A DNA stretch of 64,000 bases from Ciona intestinalis. Lineage: Eukaryota; Chordata; Ascidiacea; Phlebobranchia; Cionidae. Location: the NCBI RefSeq assembly GCF_000224145.3, contig NC_020168.2, forward strand, positions 5,257,294 through 5,321,293, given 5' to 3'. The notes under the pieces were generated by a model that was not told the origin of the DNA, searched no databases, and saw nothing but the letters and a program-made list of their open reading frames with translations. Positions 1-12,000 of the stretch are shown in pieces; the first letter of the stretch is position 1, and the number at the start of each line of letters is the position of its first letter. The translations under genes and the position numbers were made by a program.

Positions 1-240
1 ACCCTCCCAAGGTACCCAATATATATTCATTGGGTAAAAACAGACATTATACCCAACAATTTTGGGTGACCCCCTAAGGTACCCAATATCTAGATTGGGT
101 ATAAACAATAAGTACCCAAAAACTATGAATTTGGGTGGGCGTTAATTTTACCCAAATGATTTGGGTATCCACTACCCAAAATACAAGACTTGGGTGACCC
201 CCCCAAGCAACCCAAGTATACCCGATCTTTTTGGGTACTA
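1..240. repeat. Array of alternating ACCCAA / TTGGGT heptamers
   Basis: ACCCAA occurs at 14, 51, 81, 114, 150, 174 and 210. TTGGGT occurs at 30, 62, 95, 131, 161, 190 and 231. The two orientations alternate strictly, with 10-30 bp between neighbours, so the block is a chain of small potential hairpins. It runs off the left edge of the window. The sequence between the heptamers is AT-rich and not obviously repeated. It is not a telomere repeat (TTAGGG). It could be a tandem satellite or the end of a foldback element. Confidence 0.75.
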
Positions 241-1043
241 GTAACCAATATTTTTCTGAGTGTAGTACTACGACACAATATTCGAAGTAATGTCATATAG
301 CAACCACAAAAGAATCTTTAAACTTGTTGGCCCGTGGCGCTGCAATCTATAAAGTTGAACTCTTACACACAAGTAAAACATAGCTTTTATTTAGCAGACC
401 ATGTGGCGACCTCGCCCGTTTAAACAAGTCACTTCATTGTTCTTCAACAATAAACCGGTCGTTTCAATAGTTGGTTTTATTTGATTTACCATCCATGTTT
501 GATTGTGCTAATAATAGAAAGGTATATACGAAGGAAGCATAATGCTGTTTTATATAAGAGGCAGCAATGCAGGGTTTTTGCTCGAATTCTGTTTTCTTGT
601 TCCAATCTGGCCAAGAAATGCTCTCAGAAAAAGAAACACACACACTTCAAAACATGTGAAAAGCGCATGTTATTACCGATTGGTGTATTTTTTCCATTAA
701 AGGAGCTTTGAATGTGACTTGAATTTGCTAATAATAAGAAAAAGATAATAAGAAAAGCGTATGATTATATAATCTAATATCGGTGCCTCAAAATCGGTAC
801 ATTAACTGTTTAAACGCAAGCGTCTTTTTCACATACGCCGAAAAGTGTAGTCAAGAGAAACAAAAAAACAGAACCTGACTAGTAAAACAGCCTTTTACGT
901 GAAGCTAAGCATACAAAACGTTCACGCACACCTGCGCGCGAGCCAGACACGCTGTCGCAGTTCGTTAGTGTGTATGCGTTGTAGCATACAGTTGCTGTGT
1001 TACCATATCCATTATACCAAGGACAGTACGACGCTATACAGTA
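241..1043. other. Upstream region of the scramblase gene
   Basis: No convincing coding sequence. The short open frames here lack family resemblance and are AT-rich. A block at 819-853 containing TACGCCGAAA resembles one upstream of ACLY (29788-29829) and may be a promoter element. No clear TATA box was seen. Confidence 0.4.
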
Positions 1044-4000
1044 ATGGCTCATACTCAAGTAAGCACTTATATATATATTTGTATATGTACTTAAAATGGT
1101 GTTTTTTTCGTTAAATATTAATGTTAGAGTAATATAATCGATTTTTTATAAAATAAACATATTCAAGTAATTTAGTAGTTTTTGTAAAATGTAAAGTATA
1201 GCATGGGGAAAGATGGGACACCTTTAGAACATAATATCAAAGTATCCTGTTTGTGTTTTAAACAATTAACAGTGGTCTATGGGAGTCGTAAGGATACAGT
1301 TTAATATTTTCTTGAATGTTCTTTGTTTTCTCCAAATTGAGACAATAAAAAAAGGATGAAGGTGTCATATCCCCCCCCACAACTATATGCATTTTACAAC
1401 AAAAACTACTAAGTTACTCTAACATGGGGTTTTAAAACGGATTATACTGAATGCAATCGTATTTTAGTTTATTTTTTTGTATCAGCAACCATCTTTCGGT
1501 ACTATATACGATGCAAGGCCCAAAACTCAATGGATGGAAATGCCAGCTTCGGTTCCAGGTTGCCCACCTGGCCTTGAATATTTAACTCAGCTGGATCAAG
1601 TTTTGATTCAGCAACAAGTCGAAATATTTGAAGGCAAGTTAATACTAGGAAAGTTGAATTAGCAACGGTGTACTTAGTATAGTAGTAGGGTGGGGAAGAT
1701 AGGGCACTATTTTTCGTCCATTATCTCGTTCTATTTGATAAATAAAAAACATTAAAAGAATTATAAAACCGTATCCTAACGACTCCCACAGACCGTTGTT
1801 AATTGTTTAAAACACGATCAGGATTTTGGATATTATGTGCGAATAGTTTCCCGACTTCCCCCACCCTGCTATATATACATTCTTGTATGAAATGGTAAAT
1901 GTTTTCATACTCATTAATTGTTCGTTTCGTTGGTAAACACAGAATATTTATGTAAATTCATCCACGAGACTTTAGTGCGTTGTTAACTGTTTAAAAGACG
2001 ACCAGGAAATATGGGATATTATGTGCAAGAACTATCAATCTTACCACACATTACTATAATGTATTCATTAGCAATGACGGACATTGAAACAAAGAACAGA
2101 TACGCCATCAAGAATACTCTGGGGCAGCAGTGTTACTTTGCAAAAGAAGGTATGAATGTTAAAATACTAGCGTCATATTACTGAGTGTGTGGTTTGTTTT
2201 ATAGAGTCGAGTCTGTTTCAAAGGCTCTGTTGTGGAACCGGGCGTGGCTTTGAAATAAAAGTAACCAACAACGCGGGTCAGGTAAGTACAGTAGAGCAAC
2301 TATACCAATTGTTAACACTAATTCTCGCAAAGAAGCCGCACACAGGGTAGATAACATGAGGTTTATTTATCTCTTCAAATAAGCTTACGAAAATCAGATA
2401 ATTATAATAGAGAGGGGCATAACCTACTAAAGATTGGAAAATTAGCAACAAAATGACGGTCGTTAAAAACAAGGTACGGTAAAAACTAATTTAAAAAGCA
2501 AATAAAGGCGTGGCTGCTAAACTCATACGAAAAGTGAATGAATGAATGAATGAATGAAACTTACTTTATCCTCGCGTGGCCGGAAAACGACAGTCGTTAT
2601 CACACGGGTTTAACACCTCGTGCCAGCTTACGAGTTGCCATGTATGTTACTTTGTGTACGTGGCACATACGCCATACACACAAAGATAACCCTATATTTA
2701 CCTACCTATAGTAGATAGAGTTAAACTTCCGTTATTTCGCAGGAAGTTATGAGAATGAGACGCAAGTTTAAATGTTGTGCAGGATGCTGCTGGTGCGCCA
2801 ACAGCGACACATGCGCTTTCTATTTAGAAGTGGAATCACCAACTGGAACATTTATCGGCGGCGTGAGGCAATCGTAAGATTACAAAGTGATTTTAAACAG
2901 TTCATTGCAGTGAATTGCCTTTTTGCATGGCAACCTTCTTGCGTGTAATACTCGCATGTTTACTCGGAGTAACTTCACGAGTGCGTCGAATCGCTATTTG
3001 TAAGAGGGGTACATGTAATTTTGTAGGTGATTGTTTCTATATTAACTGACAATGTAGTGATCACTGGGTTGTGCAATTGCTGTTACGTTTTCTGCCCAGG
3101 GACACATACATTGGTAGCAGAAATGTATTTGATTTTATATTTTACAGGCAATCATGTTGGTACCCTATGTATCAAGTGATAGATGCTAACGAACGTCCGG
3201 TGTTTAATATTGATGGGCCATGTTGTCCGTGTTCTGGGCCATGCTGCACAAGCGACAACGATTTCTTGGTTACAACATCTGACGGTGCAGTCACACAAGT
3301 TGGTAAAATAACAAGAGAATACGCGGGCTTAATGAAAGAGGCTTTTACGGATGCTACTAACTTTGCTGTGACGTGTAAGTGCGTTAATCTGTGCAGAAAT
3401 AATTGTGTCAAACTTACATAAGCGTTTATAAGCCACGTAGTATAAAAAGTGACTGTTTTTTGTCACAGACTGCCTGTTTGCATTTTCTTTCGAGGAAAAT
3501 GAAATATTTTAACATGTAAAAACAAAGTTAGCTTTTTTTACACAATTCCGTAGTTTTTATATAACAAATTATATAACAATTATAAAAACGAGTTTTGTTT
3601 GCGAAGACACTTACTTTGCGTTTATCTAACTTTTTATCGCTTTGTCGGCACTTTTTATACGACTTATATGACTCATTTTGAATCTCTTGGGAAAACATAT
3701 ATAAAAAACATAAAATCGGACTATGAAATTTCAGTAAATCCCGTTGTCCTATATTCAAAGCAATTATATTAAAATGACTAGTATTAAAGTATTTAGAAAA
3801 TAAGTATATGGGGTAAGATAAATACCGAGTTTTAACAATTTACAACGTCTTTTAGGGTCGTAAAGATACGGTTATAAATCTATAAACGATTTTTCGTTAT
3901 CTCCAAACGGGACGATAAAAAGAAAGAAAGTATGAAAGTACCCTACCCCAAGAAAGTACCCTAACCCAACCTAATACATAGTAGCATTGGAAAAGACGGG

Positions 4001-4486
4001 ACACCTTTAACATATAATATCCAAATATCTTGATCGTGTTTTAAGCAATTAACAACGGTCTATGGGAGTCGTGAGGAAACAGTTTATAATTCTTTATATG
4101 TTCTTTGTTTGCTATTACCAAATGGGACGAAAAAAAAAACACAATAAAAAGGATTCCCATCTTTGCCCACCCTACCATATATTTTAAATTCTGTTCGTTT
4201 CAAACTCTACATAGGTTTTTATTATACTTTATGTTGTAATAGTTCCAAATGAATTCTATTAAATTTGTTTTCAGTTCCAATGGACCTTGATGTGAGAATG
4301 AAAGCTGTTCTTATGGGTGCAACGCTATTGATTGTAAGTGGGTGTAAATGTGCGTTTCTATTGTATAAAGCTACGTTAATCAAGATTTACATTAGTTTAT
4401 TTCATCAACAACAATGTATTGTGATTTATTATGTTGTTGTACAGGATTTCATGTATTACGAAACGGATAAGAATAACGATTCGTAA
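1044..4486 (+). CDS. PLSCR: Phospholipid scramblase family protein (PLSCR1-4 type), 258 aa
   Basis: Calcium-dependent bilayer lipid scramblase family. Eight coding exons: 1044-1058, 1486-1633, 2072-2149, 2205-2281, 2743-2873, 3148-3374, 4275-4333, 4445-4486; together 777 nt with no frame break. The start is the ATG at 1044, whose five-residue exon (MAHTQ) joins in phase to QPSFGTIYD. Family landmarks follow in order: [19 protein letters not shown], a Cys-rich palmitoylation-type patch ([15 protein letters not shown]), then [18 protein letters not shown], which matches the EF-hand-like calcium loop of human PLSCR1. A single C-terminal membrane segment ([18 protein letters not shown]) is followed by a short tail. 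The proline-rich N-terminal extension of human PLSCR1 is missing. Intron 2 uses a GC-AG donor (GC at 1634). The next gene is convergent. Family is secure; the vertebrate subtype cannot be assigned. Confidence 0.93.
1197..1386 (-). mobile_element. MITE-like TIR element (family 1), reverse
   Basis: Begins TATAGCATGGGGAAAGATGG and ends AAGGTGTCATATCCCCCCCC. The ends are roughly inverted and the interior matches other copies (GTTTTAAACAATTAACA and the ATGGGAGTCGTAAGGATAC block). It lies in scramblase intron 1. Confidence 0.7.
1634..1635 (+). promoter_or_regulatory. GC splice donor of scramblase intron 2
   Basis: Context is GAAG|GCAAGT, the strong consensus of GC-AG introns. Using the nearby GT at 1639 instead shifts the frame and meets a stop in the next exon, so the GC donor is the one that keeps the scramblase frame. 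Confidence 0.8.
1677..1877 (+). mobile_element. MITE-like TIR element (family 1)
   Basis: Full-length copy of about 200 bp. Left end is TAGTAGGGTGGGGAAGAT; right end is CTTCCCCCACCCTGCTATA. Interior carries TCGTTCTATTTGATAAATAA and GTTTAAAACACGATCAGGAT. A right-half fragment follows at about 1976-2058. Confidence 0.8.
2540..2670 (-). mobile_element. tRNA-type SINE tail fragment, reverse
   Basis: Reads on the minus strand as the common tail: CACGAGGTGTTAAACCCGTG, then ACGACTGTCGTTTTCCGGCC, CACGCGAGGATAAAG and a (TTCA)n tail seen on the plus strand as repeated AATG units at 2536-2558. Confidence 0.7.
3805..3975 (-). mobile_element. MITE-like TIR element (TAAGATGG subfamily)
   Basis: Starts TATATGGGGTAAGATAA and ends near CCCTACCCCA. 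The interior has the TTTTTAACAATT and GGGTCGTAAAGATACGGT blocks shared with other copies. It abuts the next element. Confidence 0.6.
3977..4180 (-). mobile_element. MITE-like TIR element (family 1), reverse
   Basis: Starts ATTGGAAAAGACGGGACACC and ends TTTGCCCACCCTACCATATA. The interior matches other copies in reverse orientation. Lies in the last-but-one scramblase intron. Confidence 0.75.
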
Positions 4487-4590
4487 GCGGAAGTTGCTTT
4501 GTACACGTTTCTAAAGAAAACCCAAAGAAGCGGTTCTTTGTTAAAGACTTTGGTGCATTTCAAGCACGGTTTCTGATTTGAAAAAGTGTA

Positions 4591-4775
4591 TATTACTGTG
4601 GGGTAAGATGGATACAGCACATGATATCTCATGTTCCCATAACTCGTTTTTAACAATCGACCATACTCATTCAGAGTCGTAAGGATACAGTTATATAATT
4701 CTGTAAATATCCTAATTTACCAAACGGGACGGTAAAACAAAATGAAAACATAAACCATCTTACCCTTACTTTCTA
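4591..4775 (-). mobile_element. MITE-like TIR element (TAAGATGG subfamily)
   Basis: Starts TACTGTGGGGTAAGATGGAT and ends ACCATCTTACCC. It lies just after the scramblase stop codon, so it may form part of the 3' UTR. Confidence 0.65.
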
Positions 4776-4818
4776 TAGATAGTATATGTAACTTGCACAG
4801 ACATTACGAAATTACATT

Positions 4819-4824
4819 AATAAA
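4819..4824 (+). terminator. Possible polyadenylation signal of scramblase
   Basis: AATAAA about 330 bp after the stop codon, beyond the repeat at 4591-4775. It is the first canonical hexamer seen on this strand after the stop. Confidence 0.35.
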
Positions 4825-5104
4825 TCTGCAATGCAAAACTTTTTAAAATATACTTTTTTTTCGCCGCCATTAAACTGCTGGCCTAGCATTATAACAGCAA
4901 ACTTACGCTTACACATAATTAGTTTAGTAAGATAGAAATATGTCAATGAAGTTCCGGTGTGTGTAGGCAAGTGACATTTGATCTATTATTTGTTGTGAAT
5001 GCAGACTAGGATAATATAAACAATGTGCACTGAGTATAGTACGTTTGGGTAAGATAGGATATAACATATAAGCTCGTGCGCCAATGATCTTGCCTTGGAA
5101 AATA

Positions 5105-5304
5105 TATAGTAGGGTGGGGGACGATGGGACACCTTTTCGTTCTATTTTCTCGTCCAATTTGGTGGGAAGCATATCAAATTAAAAGAATTATAAAACCTTA
5201 TCCCTAGGACTCCCATATACTGATGTTAAGTGTATAAAACACGATCAGGATGTTTGGATATTATGTGCTAAAAGTGTCCCATCTTCCCCAACCCTATTGT
5301 ATAG
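5105..5304 (+). mobile_element. MITE-like TIR element (family 1)
   Basis: Near-complete copy. Left end GTAGGGTGGGGGACGATGGG, right end ATCTTCCCCAACCCTATTGT. A decayed relative follows at about 5310-5460. Both lie between the convergent scramblase and peroxidase genes. Confidence 0.75.
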
Positions 5305-6066
5305 TAATGTGAGGTCTTAAAATATAGAAAATAATATCTAGATATTATGACACCGTGTTTTAAACAATTAAGAACAGTCTTATGGTGAATCTCGAGAATA
5401 CTGTTTTATCACTGTTTGTTTACTACCAAAGGCGACGCGATATGACAAATTAAAATGCATGATGGACGAAAATGGTATGATTATATATTTTGTATCTAAC
5501 TAGATTATTTAAAGGCCGCTGGATGGTGATGTAGGACCTAATAAGATAATAAAAGAAATAACAAGATAATGGCAGAAGCAGAAACACAAACTCCGGTTAA
5601 TTTATCTATTTGAACTGTATAGCTCAAATGCTGCTTTTAATGGACGTTTTTTTTTATCTTCACAGGACTTCATGTACTTCGAATACACTTTTATCAGGGT
5701 TTAAATTCCAAGCATTTCTTTGACGTCTGCTATAACTGAATGAACCACAGCTTCTACGCGTGAATACCGCATGGTGTGTTTATATAAAACGCCTCAAATC
5801 AACCATCTTCAGCGCCTTTAAACCTCATACTGTTTATCTTCATATAAGTTCAACCTCATACTGTATATTCTGTAAGTTCAACTTCATATATGCTTTCATA
5901 CGTTTCTGGTACATCTATTTCAAATTACATTATAAAATACATAGTACATGTTACAGAATACAAATATATATCATCTAATAAAAACATCACATTAAAATAC
6001 ATATCTGAAGCAGAGATGATCTCTATTCCATCCGAGGTACTACTGTAACAACTGTACAGTTCTATC

Positions 6067-9000
6067 TTATGCGCAACACAACCCGTATGTGTAACACATG
6101 AATCTTGCTTGCCGAGTAACTGCAATAACATGTCGGTTAGCATATTTAATTAATTTCTGTATAAAATATTACAAACCTCTTCTTGATATAGTTGAAGCTG
6201 TTGTGACGCCTATGATTAAATGAAAAGAGTTATAATAAATTAGATTGTATAGTATATGGTGGGGAAGACGGGACACCTTTTAGCACATGAGATCCAAATA
6301 CGGTATTATAATTTTTTGAATGTTTTTCGTTTACTGCCAAATTAGATGATAAATAGAATGAAAAGGTGTCCCATCTTTCCCCACCCTACTACATGTCATA
6401 AAACACGAATACACAGTAGGTTATTGCAATGTGGGGTAAGATGGATGCCGATAGCACAAACCATTCCATATTTCCAAATTGTTTTTTTTAACAATTTCTT
6501 TTCAATCAAATAAAATAGAAAGAAAACGTGAACCATCTTATCCCAACCAATACTTGACTTTTATGGTAGCTTAACAAATAGTTTTACATGGTATATTATG
6601 TATAGGGTATATTTACCTGGTCTTGGCGTACTGGCGCTGTTAACAACTGCAATGTAATAGACATGGGTAAGTTATCTATAGGCAGTTATCGCTGTGTGCA
6701 ATTCTTATACCGTATTGATATTTTGTACTTGTGTTTAAGGGGCTCTTGTTGTCAGTTAATTACCAAACCATGCTATAATTAGAACAGTCAAATAAAGAAT
6801 AAAACAATAAACACTCACAAAGTTACATAAGTATTAACCCTTAAGTACGGGGTTTCTGAAACAGAACATCCATGTTATAACGACTACCGTTGCCCCGCCA
6901 TGCAAGAATAAATAGGTTTTCATTTACTCAAAATATTTATATAGTATAGGGTGATGGGGTAAGATAGGCCGACTTTTATTCTATTTTCTTGTACCATTTG
7001 GTTAAAAACAAAGAACATTCAAAGAATTATCAGATCGTATCTTCACGACACCCATAGACCGTTGTTAATTGTTTAAAACACAATCAGGATTTTTTGATAT
7101 TATGTGTGTCCCGTCTCCCCCCAACCTTATACATTCATACATAAATCTATGTTGGTTGGTTACCTGGGCACTTGTATCTAACTTCATAATCTCGACACTT
7201 TCTTCCCGATGGTTGATCTTTATGCAAACATACGAAACCGCGTCTCAAACTCATGTGTGTTACGTCATTGGTATCGGAAGCGGGGGTTTTATCGTCCACT
7301 GTTCGAGCCTCCATCGCTATCGGGACTCTGCATTGGAGAATTATTTTGTGTGTATAGGGTCCACGTGTACTAAGGCAGTCGTTTATGGTATTTTTAAATA
7401 TTCAATATCAGGTAACTACATGTAGTAGATTGGGGTAAAATGGTTCACGTTTACGTTGTATTTTCCCCGTCCCATTTTGTAGTAAGCAAAAAGTACAGAT
7501 TTATAGTAACCGTATTCTGGCGATTCTAAAACAGTGTTTTTAACTGGTACAAAAATGCATTAAATGAGGTATGCTAATGGTATCCTATCCTTCCCACAGT
7601 ACTGTAACAGCAGTACAGCACGTCATCTTATATGGTCAACACAACTATCATCAAGTCGATACTTACCGGCACAACCCCGGAGTTCCCCTAGCTCGATACA
7701 AATACTCTGTATCTCCAACTTTCCCAGCAGGAGTGTCTCGGTTGATCCATTCTGTCCACTGACTCTTTTCTTCAGGGTTACGTAGAGAAAATTCTAACAC
7801 AATATATAACTATATAAAAAAAAACAGTGAAGTCTAGTTATACAACATGAAATCTCAAAATCGGTATTACCGTATATGTATATGACTTTAATATATACTG
7901 CTATGCAGCCATAGCGGTTTCAAATCGCTTTGTTAAGCTTCAGTTGTGCTTAGGAAATATTGTTCTCAGATTTGATTGGTATAATATTTTTATGTGCGGC
8001 TCTTATAGAATAACGCTGTCGCCGAAGTGTAACTGAGCGATTTAATTAGTCTGTATTTAAAAATTTGCTTACCGTCTCCTTTCCGGCACAAATATCGAAC
8101 TCTGTAATCGCTGCATCTTCGGTTTCTTTGATCGATTCCTTTACAAACCAAGCCTAAGATTGGGCTGTATTCGATTAACGGTTCTCCAGTTTCGCTTGCA
8201 GGAATCTAGATTTTAAAACTTTAAGTTACACATCTGTGTAATAACCTTACTAGCGTCGGCACAGTGTTTGGCGCGCCTGCTTCTAGCCCAGCAGCAGGAT
8301 TATGGGTTTCTTGGGCAAGATACTCTTCAACCTTGTTGTCATTTGGGGGGCTGTCAACATTTTCAGCCAACATTAAAAGATCCCAAAAAGCAAAGTTACA
8401 TACGTAGCAACTCATAAGCGGCACGAGGTGTATCAAACGGATCACTCGTATGTTATAACGACTGCCGTTAGCCCCGCCACGGCATGACAGATAAATTACA
8501 TTTATTCAACCATTACAGACGGACAAGGGACCCCATTTGGCAATACCCACCATCATACAATGCGACGCTAACTTACTCCAGCAGTGGTTTGAGCTTGTAT
8601 GGCGAGCGGTTTGAAACACCCGACTTGATCAGGAACTCTAGATTCGTCATCGTCGTTTACTCTTCTATCCGGTGTAGAGTTATCAACCCAATCAGTCCAA
8701 AACACTTTAAAATAAAACAAAACGTTAACAAAAGCAACTATATAGTACTGTGGGATAAGATGGAATACTGTTAGCACCGAAATCCCAACTTTGCTGATCG
8801 TGTTTTGGACAGTTAATAACGCTTAATAACGAGTTCTGTGACTATGGTTATATAATTCCGTAAATATTCTTTGTTAACCACCAAATAGGACGAAAAAAGA
8901 GAATAAAAGCATGACCCTTCTTACCCTAACCAACTATTCATACTTTGTAGAAGACTTACACTGTTCAGTTTCAACTTGTGGGTAGTCACTGTACCGAATC

Positions 9001-12000
9001 GTTCCCGGCGGGCACTGGAATCGAACCTGGGTCCTACCGTTCACGACCTTCGTCTCTGTTTCCAAAACTTCGCGGCAAACTTCGTCGATACGATGACGTA
9101 GCAAGTGGTTAAAAGTTTCAGCAACAGTAAGCTCCATACCGCCTCTTGTGTACGTCGGAAACCAAACTGTCCATTCGGAATCTGTAATTATATAAAAGAG
9201 TTACCATCAGCGAAGATCTTTTTTTAAGATTGATTTCACTTTTTTTAGAGTCTAACAATTTAATAGTTACTACTGCGTTGGACCAATTACAATAGCTTAC
9301 TATAAAAAGTTAAAACCTGATTGCCAAATTTTTTAAACAAGTTTGTAAACTGGATTGCAAAACAAATACACACCATAAGAATCAGCATCAGTATTCTGTG
9401 GCACATCCTGGGTTTGTGCTGGAGCCCCGACCCTCCAGGGTTCAAGGTTAAGTGCTGGGAACTCAGAACATTGGAGTCTCCTGTTTCCCCTGCCCTCCAC
9501 TTTCATTGGGTTTTGCTGCACAGTTCGTGTGTCGGATGCTGTATCGCATAAAAGTCGAGGGAAGCTGTATTCTCTTATCGCTGTAAGCTGGTCTAAAAGT
9601 AAAAGCAACCAATATTTAGTTTTTCTTATATATAGTAGGTCGGGGTAAAATGGTACGTGTTTTTAATACTTTTCCTACCTAAAATAGGTTGGGGTAAAAT
9701 GGTACGTGTTTTTAATACTTTTCCTACCTAAAATAGGTCGGGGTAAAATGGTACGTGTTTTTAATACTTTTCCTACCTAAAATAGGTTGGGGTAAAATGG
9801 TACGTGTTTTCAATATTTTTTATCGTCTTGATTTGTAATAAACAAAAAATATTTGCAGGATTAAATAATAGAAATCTAAAATATCGTTGTTAATTTTAAA
9901 ACTCGATCAGGTATATGGGATGTAATTGTCATGACGGTATACATTTTATTTCACAGTACTGTACGTGGAATGTCTATTTTAATCTTACATGTAAAAATTC
10001 AAGGTAATCTTACATGTAAAAATTCATTATTATGCTCGTTCATAATGCCATATATGCTGCGTACGACTGCTTTAGTAATAAAACACAAATATCACTTTCG
10101 CCTAACCTGGTGTGAAATATTGAAACACTCCACCGTTTTCGAACCAGAACCGGTCACCCCTTCGAATATCACGAAACTGGTATCCAATGAGACAAGCGAA
10201 TGTTGGCCCAACAGCGCCACCACGCACCGGTGTTTCTGACACCCCTCCAATGTAGAGATCAATGTCGTCAACATTGCTGTATATACGAGAAAGTTATTCT
10301 AATTTTTTTATTCTAAAATTCCAGAAATATTATTTTAAAGACTTTCCTTGTAGAATGAAGGTATCTTATCTACCTTTACGTGGCCGAAAAACGACATTTG
10401 TTAAACACATGTGTTCTGTTTTATACAATCCATGCCCGCTTACGAGTTAGAACTTATGTAACATTGTGAGCAAATAATTTTTTTGTATGTATCGCCGAAG
10501 GTTTGGACAACCCATAAGTTACCACTTGGTTGGACTGTTGGGCTGGACATACGCCCACAGTGATAGCAGCGACAAGAAAAATAAAGATGGACTTAGAAAC
10601 ACCAACATTCAGTACAAAACACCTGTATAACTCTTTCAAATTTCTTCTAGCCGTCCTTGGTATCTCGGTAAGCTGGTCAAAGTCTGTTACTCGAGTCAAA
10701 CCACAAAACTCCCTCCATTCGTTGTAACCAGGCAAGCCATGATCACGACCACGCTGTATATTTCTTGCCATTAAATCGAAGCCAAATTTGCCTGTAATAA
10801 AAAAGAATGCATTGTTAACCATATGTGCATACTATTAGTTATATATATATATATATAATGTGCATAAATTGCTTTTATTGAGTTTGTCCGTTTAAAAATG
10901 ATACAAGCGGTATATATGCTATTGTATATGTTTGTAACCACAACTCTGTAATCTAACGTAATTAAAAATACAAATACAGCACAGATAAGTGTTATACATA
11001 CAATCGGCACAACCATGTAGCTTACGAGTTTTTCGACATATCTACACATTCTGCCTTTAAGTATACTGTAACATATAATATACCACCATCTTACACACCT
11101 TGCTCTGCAAACAGAAAGTTTCGTAAATCCTCAGTAAACGTTGGATCGACAGCCATGGCCGCGTCTTTGGCAAGACCTCTCATAATTGAATTCACACCAC
11201 CGCGCGATTCGTCCAGTATTGGCTCGCTATTGAAGTAACTACATAGTGGAAAAGTAGATGTTAAAATGTGCTGTAAACGAACAGTCTCAATTTAGTACTG
11301 TGGGGCAAGATGGGATGCCGGTAAACATAAAACACATATTTTCTAATCATGTTTTTAACAATGAATAAGCGGGGGTATGGCTTCTCTGAAATTGTCTGTT
11401 TACAATCAAAATGTAAAATAGAGAGTGAAAATATGTCTCATTTTATCCCACCCTACTACGCTAATGTGGTGCATTAAAAAGCCCGAAAAAGTTCAGACTT
11501 ACTTGTGCTTCCGCTTCGGCATTGCTTACACTTGCGTTAAAGATGCACTAACTATTGGAAAATTCACTCAACTAAACTCAATATCTTTTGTACTGCATCA
11601 CTTTGTGGGGCTAGTACCATAAATATTCACTTAATTAAAACTAACACCCTAACCGGCTTCACAAGCACTATTCTGCATCCACAATAAAACAAACGCCTAA
11701 AACTCCCAGTCAAGCGCTGCAGAGCAAAATAAAGAAAAAAGGCGCCGACAAAAAGCGCGTTCTGCGACCAATAATAATAAACGCTGAACAAATTTCCGCA
11801 CACAGAGCACGCTATACATGCGTTACAATCTACTAGTTTTTCAACAAGTTGTTTCGACTGACCTGTCTTTTAGTCGAAACCTAGATCCTTGGTTTCCAGA
11901 CCAGCTTGGATTAATTCGAGTTAGATACATGCGGATCTGGCTGTGTCCGAATCGAAATGCAGCAGTTGCAAATGCATTAGACACTGTTGCATCATAAGTT

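Noticed and set aside
1-240. Telomeric or CRISPR-like array
   Set aside because: The word is TTGGGT/ACCCAA in alternating orientation, not TTAGGG in one orientation. There are no fixed-length repeats with spacers, and the genome is animal.
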